From: Gp13-AA77 sp035516075
GTDB lineage: Bacteria; Acidobacteriota; Terriglobia; UBA7540
NCBI GenBank assembly: GCA_035516075.1
Contig: DATJAQ010000192.1
Coordinates: forward strand, 1-5,264
DNA: 5,264 nucleotides
Reading direction: 5' to 3'
The notes under the pieces are model-generated. The model did not search any database, was not told the origin of the DNA, and saw nothing but the letters and a program-made list of their open reading frames with translations. The translations under genes were made by a program, and so were the position numbers. Position 1 is the first letter of the stretch. Every line of letters begins with the position of its first letter. Below are positions 1 to 5,264 of the stretch, one piece after another.

Positions 1-2411
1 TCCCGCAGATCCAGCAGACTGTGGACGGCGCTCTCGGGGTACTGGACCGTCAGCATATAGTCGTTGCCGGTCTTGGGATCGATCCAGTAACTGGGCGCAA
101 TCATTCCGTTCGAGGTCAACGCTGTGATGACGTTGTCCACGACTTCTTTCTGACTCAGGCCCAACTCGTCGGCGTGAAGACGGTCGATGTTCAACCGCAA
201 GGCCGGGTAGCTGAGGTCTTGAGGGATGAACGCGTCTCGTACTCCGGGGAGCTTGCGGATAGAGCGGGCCAGGCGCAGCGCTCCCTGGTATATCTCGTAG
301 AGATTGCTCCCGCTGAGCTGGACGTCGATGGGCGCGGGCAAGCCCATGTTCAAGACAGCGTCCTGCAACCCGCCCGACTGAAAGAAGGTGCTCAGCTCGG
401 GCATTTCTGTTTGGAGGCGCCGACGAATCCGTTCCATGTACTCGTAGCTTCCAACGCGGTGGCGGGCCTGGAGCGCTACCTGGATGGAGGCGGTATCGGG
501 ACCCGAGTTGTTGGTGTAGATCGACGAAAAGCCCGGAATGACGCCAATGTTGGAAACGATCATCCCCAGATCCCCGGGTACGACCGTCTCCCGAATGATG
601 TTCTCGACTCTCTTCACTTCCTGGGCAGTGACTTCGACTCGCGTCCCGGCCGGCGCCCGCAGATCGATCACAAACTGTCCGGCGTCGGTGCGCGGGAAGA
701 AGGCGACCGCGAGGAACGGGTAGATGCCGAGACTCGCTACGAAAACGACGGCGACAACACCAACCAACGCCTTCGGGCGAGCCAGTGCTCTCTTCAGAAG
801 CCACTCGTACCCGTCTAGGACATTGGAGTACGAATCGCGGAACCGGGCGTTGAAGCCGCGGGCCGGAGAGGGCGATTCTGACGAATCGAGCGGCCTCGCG
901 TTCTCCGCGGGTAACGCGCTGCGCCCGAAGCTCCCGTCGAGCCGGGTCTTCATCAGCTTCGCGACGAACAGCGGTATCACGGTCAGGGCCACGAAGTATG
1001 AAGCGAAAAGGGAGAGCACCACAGCCAGCGCCAGCGCCGAAAACAAAAACCGGCTGACGCCATACACGAATGTCACCGGAAAGAACACAACGGCGGTGGC
1101 CAGGGTCGCCGCGAGAACGGGCATCGCGACTTCCCGTCCCCCAAGTTCGGCCGCCACGTCCGGGGCTTCGCGACTTTCGAGGTGACGGAAGATGTTCTCC
1201 AGGACCACCACGCCGTTGTAGATCAGGCGGGAGAACGCCAGCGCCAGGCCGGCCAGAACCATGGTATTGATCGAGCTACCGCCGAGATAAAGCACGATGA
1301 GGGCCGCCAGCACGGACAAGGGCACCGACAGGAACACGGCCAGCGTCGCGCGCAAGCTGCCCAAAAACACCAAGACCAGAAGGCAGGTGAGGAACAAGCC
1401 GATTGCCGCGGCCACCACCACGGCGTCGATGGCCGCCCTGACAAACGTGGACTGGTCGAACGCCACGTCGGTGCGAAGCTCCTTGGGAACATCATAAAGC
1501 TGCGCGCACACGGCCCGAATGCCGTTCACGACCGCAATCGTGTTGGTGCCGCCCCCTTGCTTCAGGATGGGTAGATAGACGGAACGCTGGCCGTCCACCC
1601 GCACAATGTTAGTCTGGATCTGATGAGAGTCCTCGGCCTTTCCGATGTCGCCCACCGTGACGAAAGCCTGACCGACGGTCTTTACCGGGACGTAGTTGAT
1701 GTCCGAGATGTTCTGGATCTGACTGTTGGTGTAAATATCGTAGTCGTAGGGGCCGATCTTAGTGTCGCCGGCCGGAAGAATCAGGTTGGACTTGTTGAGA
1801 GCGCGCACCACGTCCATCATGCTGAGGTGATAGGCCTGGAGCTTCAGAGGATCGGCGTACACCATGATCTGCCGGTACTTGCCTCCGAACGGAGGCGGCA
1901 CGGAGGCTCCGGGCACGGTCGCAAGCTGATTGCGCACCGTAAACTGGCCGAGATCGCGGAGCTGAGTCTCGCTCAGCCCTTCGCCCTTCAACGTGATCAG
2001 GCAGACCGGAAGACTCGAGGCATCGAACTTCATCACGACCGGCGGAAGCGTTCCGGGCGGCAGACGCCGAAGATCGGCCATGGCGAGGTTTGAAATCTCA
2101 TTAACGTCGGAGTCTGAGTTGGTTCCGGGCTGGAAATAGACCTTGATGATGCTTACCCCCGGAAGCGAGCGGGACTCAATGCGTTGAATGCCGCTGCCCA
2201 GGGTAAAGAAGCGCTCGAACCGGCCGCTGATCTCGGTCTCGATCTCCTCGGGCGGCATGCCGTTATAGAAAGTCGCGACCACCACCTCGGGAATGTTGAT
2301 GGCGGGAAAGAGATCCACCGGCATGCGAATTAGACTGGTCAGGCCGACGACGATGACGATGAGGGCGCCGACGACAATGAGATAGGGGTTGCGGATCGAG
2401 AAGCGGGGCAT
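1..2411 (-). CDS. RND efflux permease (AcrB/HAE1-like), N-terminal ~803 codons, cut by window edge
   Basis: Inner-membrane permease of a tripartite RND efflux pump, expected to bind substrates in its periplasmic porter domain and export them using the proton gradient. I translated the minus strand from ATG at 2411; the frame has no stop down to base 3, so the C-terminal fifth or so of a usual ~1030-1060 residue protein lies outside. Visible: TM1 about residues 10-30; the family signature PVDLFPAINIP just after it; porter region to about 325; TM2-TM6 about 330-480, including VVVLENIFRH (401-410) and the FFPVTF stretch of TM5; a variable linker about 485-545; TM7 about 553-575; then the second porter half, ending in HSLLDLR. 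Odd: in TM4 the AcrB Asp407-Asp408 pair aligns with Tyr398-Asn399, and Arg395 and Ser394 replace the usual Leu and Gly. Start is supported by overlap with the adaptor stop (TGATG), suggesting coupled translation. Family assignment is firm; transport activity and substrate are unknown. Confidence 0.95.
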   Translation of the reverse strand, partial: MPRFSIRNPYLIVVGALIVIVVGLTSLIRMPVDLFPAINIPEVVVATFYNGMPPEEIETEISGRFERFFTLGSGIQRIESRSLPGVSIIKVYFQPGTNSDSDVNEISNLAMADLRRLPPGTLPPVVMKFDASSLPVCLITLKGEGLSETQLRDLGQFTVRNQLATVPGASVPPPFGGKYRQIMVYADPLKLQAYHLSMMDVVRALNKSNLILPAGDTKIGPYDYDIYTNSQIQNISDINYVPVKTVGQAFVTVGDIGKAEDSHQIQTNIVRVDGQRSVYLPILKQGGGTNTIAVVNGIRAVCAQLYDVPKELRTDVAFDQSTFVRAAIDAVVVAAAIGLFLTCLLVLVFLGSLRATLAVFLSVPLSVLAALIVLYLGGSSINTMVLAGLALAFSRLIYNGVVVLENIFRHLESREAPDVAAELGGREVAMPVLAATLATAVVFFPVTFVYGVSRFLFSALALAVVLSLFASYFVALTVIPLFVAKLMKTRLDGSFGRSALPAENARPLDSSESPSPARGFNARFRDSYSNVLDGYEWLLKRALARPKALVGVVAVVFVASLGIYPFLAVAFFPRTDAGQFVIDLRAPAGTRVEVTAQEVKRVENIIRETVVPGDLGMIVSNIGVIPGFSSIYTNNSGPDTASIQVALQARHRVGSYEYMERIRRRLQTEMPELSTFFQSGGLQDAVLNMGLPAPIDVQLSGSNLYEIYQGALRLARSIRKLPGVRDAFIPQDLSYPALRLNIDRLHADELGLSQKEVVDNVITALTSNGMIAPSYWIDPKTGNDYMLTVQYPESAVHSLLDLR

Positions 2412-3700
2412 CACTTCTTCACTCCGTTCATCTCGAATTGGTCGGGACTTTCCAGTTTGGGCATCACCTTCTCGCCCGGCTGAAGCTGGGACTGCTGGCC
2501 GATGACCACCAGGTCGTTCTCCCGCAGGCCGGAGAGCACTTCGCTCTCCGAGGGCGTCTGGATCCCCAGGGCGACGGTCTGCTCTTCAATCCGATCGTCC
2601 GAACTCACCTTCAACACCCGCGTCTGATCTCCCGAGTGGATTAGGGCGAGTACCGGCACGGCCAGAGCGTCAGGCTTGCGCTCCAGGGTCAGCGTGGCAT
2701 ACGCGTACATACCCGGCACAAGTTCGAGCGTGGGGTTGGGGACGTCGACCTCCGTCGTCATAGTGCGGGTCGACGGATCGAGGCGGTCGGCAAAGCGCAC
2801 GACTTTGGCGCGGTAGGTCTTCCCCACCGCCGGCACCAGGACAGCAACGGGCGTGCCGGCGTGAATTCTCGGCACGATCGATTCCGGCACTGGGATGTCG
2901 AGCCGGAGCAGGTCGTTCTGCGCGAGTTGCACGAGGGGAAGCGCCTGCTTTTCGGATGAAGTGCCCGCGGCCAGCATCGCTCCCGTATCCGCATACCGTG
3001 CCGTGATGACCCCGGCGAAGGGAGCCGTGATCTGAGTATAGTTGAACAGCGCCTGCACTCGTTGCCGGTTGTCGGTGCCTTGATCGAGGTGTTCTTGAGC
3101 GGCTGCCAGGCCGGCTTTCGCCGCCGCTACCTGCGCGTCCGCGGCCTCGTCCTTCCCTTGCGCGTCGTCCACGTCCTGCTCGGCGACGACGTCCGGGCGG
3201 TTCTTGAATACACTATCCAGGCGTGAGTATGCCAGGTGCGCAACCCGGTAATCCGCCTCGGCGCGCTTCAGTTCGTGCTGAGCCTTGACCACCTCCTGCT
3301 CGCTCTGCCGTACCGAGGCTGAGGCCTGGTTCAGCTCGTCCTGAAGCTCGGGCACCTCCAGGACGGCCAGCGTCTGGCCCTGCGTCACGCGGTCGCCCAC
3401 ATCCACATAAATGTGTTTCACATAGCCGGCGACCTTGGCATGAACCTCGATCTCCTGAAACGGCCTGAATTCCGCGGCGATACGCAGGGCTTGGGAGAGG
3501 TCCGCCCGCGCCACCTTACCCACCGCCACGCTCACAGGATTCTTGTTCCCGGCAGCTTCGGCAGGACTCGCGCTCTCGTGCGCGCAGCCGCCGGCGCCCA
3601 GCATCACAGCCAGCAGCAACGCGGTCACGGGCGCCACTCGCGGGCATCGCCGAAATCGCGCCAGCAGTCCCATCCCGAGGCTTAATGTGTCAGAGATCAT
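2411..3700 (-). CDS. RND efflux periplasmic adaptor (membrane fusion protein), probable lipoprotein
   Basis: Adaptor bridging the RND permease and an outer-membrane channel; 429 residues, normal for the family. Basic n-region (RFRR 16-19), hydrophobic stretch about 22-36 and Cys39 in an A-G-G-C lipobox-like site suggest signal peptidase II processing; Ala at -3 is less usual than Leu. Domains in order: first half of the lipoyl domain about 84-118 (AKVAGYVKHIYVDVGDRV), a Glu/Gln/Ala-rich coiled-coil hairpin about 120-210, second lipoyl half about 218-245 (ITAPFAGVI), beta-barrel about 265-338 (DPSTRTMTTEVDVPNP), and a C-terminal membrane-proximal domain about 345-415. ATG at 3700 is chosen because GGAG lies 7 nt upstream; ATG at 3673 (420 residues) would keep the signal peptide but has no clear ribosome site. 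The frame stays open upstream to 4687, but that part overlaps rraA out of frame and does not look like protein. The permease follows at once, so this is a pump operon. Confidence 0.95.
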   Translation of the reverse strand: MISDTLSLGMGLLARFRRCPRVAPVTALLLAVMLGAGGCAHESASPAEAAGNKNPVSVAVGKVARADLSQALRIAAEFRPFQEIEVHAKVAGYVKHIYVDVGDRVTQGQTLAVLEVPELQDELNQASASVRQSEQEVVKAQHELKRAEADYRVAHLAYSRLDSVFKNRPDVVAEQDVDDAQGKDEAADAQVAAAKAGLAAAQEHLDQGTDNRQRVQALFNYTQITAPFAGVITARYADTGAMLAAGTSSEKQALPLVQLAQNDLLRLDIPVPESIVPRIHAGTPVAVLVPAVGKTYRAKVVRFADRLDPSTRTMTTEVDVPNPTLELVPGMYAYATLTLERKPDALAVPVLALIHSGDQTRVLKVSSDDRIEEQTVALGIQTPSESEVLSGLRENDLVVIGQQSQLQPGEKVMPKLESPDQFEMNGVKK

Positions 3701-3707
3701 GCAGTTG

Positions 3708-3711
3708 CTCC
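3708..3711 (-). promoter_or_regulatory. Ribosome binding site of the adaptor gene
   Basis: The minus strand reads GGAG here, 7 nt before ATG at 3700. It decides the start in favour of 3700 over the in-frame ATG at 3673 and over the long upstream open frame. Confidence 0.7.
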
Positions 3712-3762
3712 ATTCCAATCTTGGTTGGTTGCCTTCCGCGCCACACCGCTCGAAACCGGAGT

Positions 3763-4482
3763 TCAGAGGCGAGGTTTGAGATCCTGCACGGACCGCAGCA
3801 CGGCCTCGCGCAGTTGATCGAGGGCCGGATTCGGCGAGTCCGCCACCTCGATCACGGCGCTTTCGAGGGCCGCCACCCGCGCCGCCGCTGCCGGAAGGTC
3901 CCGCGCAATCGAGCCCGGAATCTTGATCACCCCGTGCCGGTCGCCGTGCAAGAGGTCTCCGGGCCGGACCGTCAAGCCGCCAACCTCCACCGGCAGGCCG
4001 AATTCGAGCATATGAAAGTAGACGCGAGACGGCACGACGTTGCCGGCAAAAAAACTGAAGCCCATCGACTCTACAGACGGCAAGTCGCGAACGGCACCGT
4101 TCGTGACCAGCCCGACGCACCCCAGCGCCCTGAAAACATGCGCATGAACATCGCCCGCGCAAGACCCGCGCCCCGGAGTCCGGTCCAGATCCTCCAGCAC
4201 GACCACGCGTGGGGCTGGAATGGTGAGGAGGTAGTTCCACCAATCCGTGCGGTCCGGATAAGACCTCCCGGTCATCGGGGGTTCCGACGTCCGGACTTGG
4301 GCTGTTACCGCATAGCCGACCATCGAGGGAAAGTTGGGAAACACACACCGCACGCTCGAATCCATGAACCCTTCGTTGCGCAGGCGTATATCGAAATGCT
4401 CGATAGCATCGGCAACCTCGCAACTGGTGAGCCGGCGCAGCGGTTCCAGTTCTTCCGGGGTGAGTACGGGTACCATGGCCAT
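3763..4482 (-). CDS. RraA / 4-hydroxy-4-methyl-2-oxoglutarate aldolase family protein
   Basis: 239-residue member of the RraA-like family, which includes metal-dependent HMG/oxaloacetate-type class II aldolases and the RNase E inhibitor RraA; these are cytoplasmic trimers or hexamers. The core signature is at residues 110-133: Gly110-Asp111, a 20-residue helix-strand segment, then TNGAVRD with Arg132 (substrate binding) and Asp133 (metal site) kept. The residue before the glycine, often Asp in the aldolases, is Asn128 here. GDLLHGDRHGVIKIP (175-189) matches the family's conserved C-terminal strand region. A GGAG lies 3 nt before ATG 4482 and 9 nt before the second ATG at 4476 (Met3), so the true start may be Met3. 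It lies 62 nt upstream of the efflux adaptor on the same strand with no evident terminator between them. Aldolase versus RNase E regulation cannot be decided from sequence; retention of Arg-Asp favours an enzyme. No gene symbol is justified. Confidence 0.9.
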   Translation of the reverse strand: MAMVPVLTPEELEPLRRLTSCEVADAIEHFDIRLRNEGFMDSSVRCVFPNFPSMVGYAVTAQVRTSEPPMTGRSYPDRTDWWNYLLTIPAPRVVVLEDLDRTPGRGSCAGDVHAHVFRALGCVGLVTNGAVRDLPSVESMGFSFFAGNVVPSRVYFHMLEFGLPVEVGGLTVRPGDLLHGDRHGVIKIPGSIARDLPAAAARVAALESAVIEVADSPNPALDQLREAVLRSVQDLKPRL

Positions 4483-4754
4483 ACGCTCCCTCTCGGTGGT
4501 TGCATTCTCGCTGAGCGGCCGTGATCCGCAGCACGAGGCGGAGCCCGCGTCTGTGAAAATGGCCCTCGGCGACTGATTCTGCAGAAACCGCAGCCACCCG
4601 CTCGGGCGATGCTCGCGGCGGGAGGCGGCGAGGGTGTTTCCGGGTCAGGGTGCGTCTTGAGGCCATCCCATCCCTCCGATGACACATTCAAATCGCACCA
4701 TCGGGTCGAGAATGTTCTGAGGACGGATTGATTAACGGCGCAGATCGCGCGGGA
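4483..4754. other. Stretch without a supported gene upstream of rraA-like gene
   Basis: Several frames are open here on both strands, but their translations are Arg/Pro/Ser-rich and resemble no family I recognise. The rraA frame extends upstream to an in-frame TGA near 4645 without an ATG. A strong purine-rich motif GGAGGG (minus strand, 4672-4677) lies 5 nt before an ATG at 4666, but that ATG opens a frame that overlaps rraA out of register. Two short palindromes are present: AGAATGTTCT (4709-4718) and TTCTGCAGAA (4577-4586). I see no convincing -35/-10 pair and no hairpin followed by a T-run, so the local promoter of rraA, if any, is not identified. Confidence 0.5.
4486..4490 (-). promoter_or_regulatory. 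Ribosome binding site of the rraA-like gene
   Basis: The minus strand reads GGGAG within GAGAGGGAG. The GGAG core is only 3 nt from ATG 4482 but 9 nt from the in-frame ATG at 4476, so the second Met is the better spaced start. Confidence 0.55.
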
Positions 4755-5093
4755 TTAGGCAGAAGGAGGAGCGCGCAGGTTGGGGCCGCGCAGGCGCTCG
4801 CTGGCGCGAGGCCGGCGGCTTTCCGGCAGGACACTCGCCGTGAAGCGAGGTGCATCGTGCCGGGCGTAGACGAAAGCCGGCCGCGGGCCCACCGCCTGGG
4901 ATGGCGCCGGGCGCTGCCGGTCACACATCTTGCAAGCTTGGGATATCCACTGGGAGTGTGTTTTGTGGGGTGGCGCGAAGCAGTGCTTCGCAAGCGTGAC
5001 CACGGAGACGAGGCCCAGCACCAGGGCCAGACCGACGAGCCGCCATGAAGCAGCGCTGGGAATGCATCCGGTGATTCGGGTGTTTCCGCTCAT
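4755..5093 (-). CDS. Hypothetical small protein with one N-terminal membrane segment
   Basis: Not recognised. A 112-residue frame from ATG 5093. Residues about 18-35 (RLVGLALVLGLVSVVTLA) form a credible transmembrane helix or signal anchor, written mostly in G/C-ending codons as in the neighbouring genes. This is followed by a Cys-x-x-Cys pair (CKMC, about 54-57) and a basic, Pro/Arg-rich tail that could be a true extracytoplasmic domain or simply open non-coding sequence. No good ribosome site precedes ATG 5093; a TTG at 5138 in the same frame is an alternative. In favour: same strand as the operon, and a plausible promoter about 55-60 nt upstream of the ATG. Against: no recognisable family, overlapping open frames on the other strand, and low-GC3 codons around residues 43-58. 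It may also be the remnant of a longer gene. Confidence 0.35.
   Translation of the reverse strand: MSGNTRITGCIPSAASWRLVGLALVLGLVSVVTLAKHCFAPPHKTHSQWISQACKMCDRQRPAPSQAVGPRPAFVYARHDAPRFTASVLPESRRPRASERLRGPNLRAPPSA
4975..4991. repeat. 17-bp interrupted perfect palindrome
   Basis: Two 8-base arms (GCGAAGCA and TGCTTCGC) around one central base. As RNA it would fold as a 6-bp stem with a 5-nt loop. It lies inside the doubtful small ORF and is not followed by a T-run on either strand, so it is not an obvious intrinsic terminator; it may be a protein-binding site or chance. Confidence 0.45.
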
Positions 5094-5131
5094 ACGACTC
5101 GCAACTGCCGGCACTTCAGACGACGTGATCA

Positions 5132-5171
5132 ATCCCAAGAGCGTTTTGACGCTTGATTATAACCTTGGGAT
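5132..5171. repeat. Inverted repeat ATCCCAAG / CTTGGGAT overlapping a candidate promoter
   Basis: Perfect 8-bp arms at 5132-5139 and 5164-5171, 32 bp apart centre to centre (about three helical turns). An inner AGCG/CGCT pair (5140-5143, 5150-5153) surrounds a six-base loop. The candidate -10 box lies between the arms. The layout is compatible with a repressor operator or with a structured leader; the function is inferred only. Confidence 0.45.
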
Positions 5172-5185
5172 GCCTGAAACGCCAA
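5156..5185 (-). promoter_or_regulatory. Candidate sigma70-type promoter reading leftward
   Basis: On the minus strand a perfect TATAAT (5161-5156) is preceded by TTGGCG (5185-5180) with an 18-nt spacer; the -35 matches the consensus only in TTG. A perfect -10 box stands out in this GC-rich sequence. Predicted transcription would begin near 5149, about 55 nt before ATG 5093, and could feed the small ORF and possibly rraA and the pump genes. No promoter as good is seen nearer to rraA. Confidence 0.45.
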
Positions 5186-5193
5186 CCGGCGAT

Positions 5194-5250
5194 TCGAGAC
5201 GTGTTAAATGTTACCGCTGAGGGGCTGTCGAGACATTTGAAAATGTTACC
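5194..5250. repeat. Two direct repeats TCGAGAC-N5/6-AAATGTTACC, possible IS21-type element end
   Basis: Copy 1 is 5194-5215 and copy 2 is 5228-5250, offset by 34 bp. Each has TCGAGAC, a spacer of 5 or 6 nt, and AAATGTTACC. IS21-family elements carry repeated transposase-binding motifs of about this size near their ends, and ATGTTACC-like words are familiar there from memory. No transposase or second end is visible because the window stops at 5264. The alternative is a tandem regulator site upstream of the candidate promoter. Confidence 0.45.
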
Positions 5251-5264
5251 CGTCGCGTCGCCGG

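Noticed and set aside
21..2093. Several plus-strand open frames opposite the permease (for example 21-818, 724-1185, 1182-1574, 1623-2093)
   Set aside because: They are antisense to a clearly recognised RND permease, and their translations are low-complexity and match no family.
3701..3762. Search for a terminator or separate promoter between the rraA-like gene and the adaptor
   Set aside because: No stem followed by a T-run and no -35/-10 pair was seen, so the genes are treated as possibly co-transcribed.
2758..3779. Short open frames inside the adaptor gene on both strands (for example 2758-2994 minus, 3413-3685 plus, 3543-3779 plus)
   Set aside because: They overlap a well-supported adaptor with a complete domain order and are shadows of it.
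3685..4524. 279-codon plus-strand open frame opposite the rraA-like gene
   Set aside because: The minus strand carries the RraA signature and conserved C-terminal motif; the plus-strand product is Arg/His/Pro-rich antisense sequence.
4971..4988. TGGCGCG...TGCTT as a sigma54 promoter
   Set aside because: The spacing between the GG and GC elements is one base too long, and no plus-strand gene follows.
5146..5163. Plus-strand TTGACG followed by TATAAC as a rightward promoter
   Set aside because: The two boxes are only 6 nt apart, far from the 16-18 nt needed, and no gene follows on the plus strand in the window.
4728..5220. Plus-strand frames 4728-5048 and 4930-5220, and minus-strand frame 4688-4993
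   Set aside because: No ribosome site, no recognisable motif or membrane segment, and composition typical of out-of-frame GC-rich DNA.

Overview
The window is GC-rich (roughly 60% by eye), and every gene I can support lies on the minus strand, reading from right to left. Codon choice, the adaptor-permease gene order and the RraA-like gene next to an RND pump fit a soil-type Gram-negative, possibly Acidobacteriota. That taxonomic guess is inference; there is no rRNA or other marker gene here.

Layout in transcription order (right to left). Positions 5194-5250 hold two copies of a composite repeat (TCGAGAC, 5-6 nt, AAATGTTACC). They look like the repeated transposase-binding sites at the end of an IS21-type element, or an activator array. 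Next is a candidate leftward sigma70-type promoter (TTGGCG-18 nt-TATAAT, 5156-5185), overlapped by an 8-bp inverted repeat. A low-confidence small ORF (5093-4755) follows, with one N-terminal membrane segment. A 272-base stretch without a gene leads to an RraA/HMG-aldolase-family gene (4482-3763). After 62 bases comes a lipoprotein-like RND periplasmic adaptor (3700-2411). The RND inner-membrane permease then starts in a 1-base stop/start overlap and runs off the left edge after 803 codons.

The adaptor and permease form the core of a tripartite RND efflux system; the outer-membrane channel is not in the window and may lie beyond position 1. The rraA-like gene has no visible terminator between it and the adaptor, so it may be co-transcribed, but a functional link is not established. 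The most unusual point is in the permease: the TM4 position where AcrB-type pumps carry the proton-relay Asp-Asp pair reads Tyr398-Asn399, with an Arg three residues earlier. The pump may therefore be uncoupled, differently energised or decayed. I see no tRNA, rRNA or CRISPR array.
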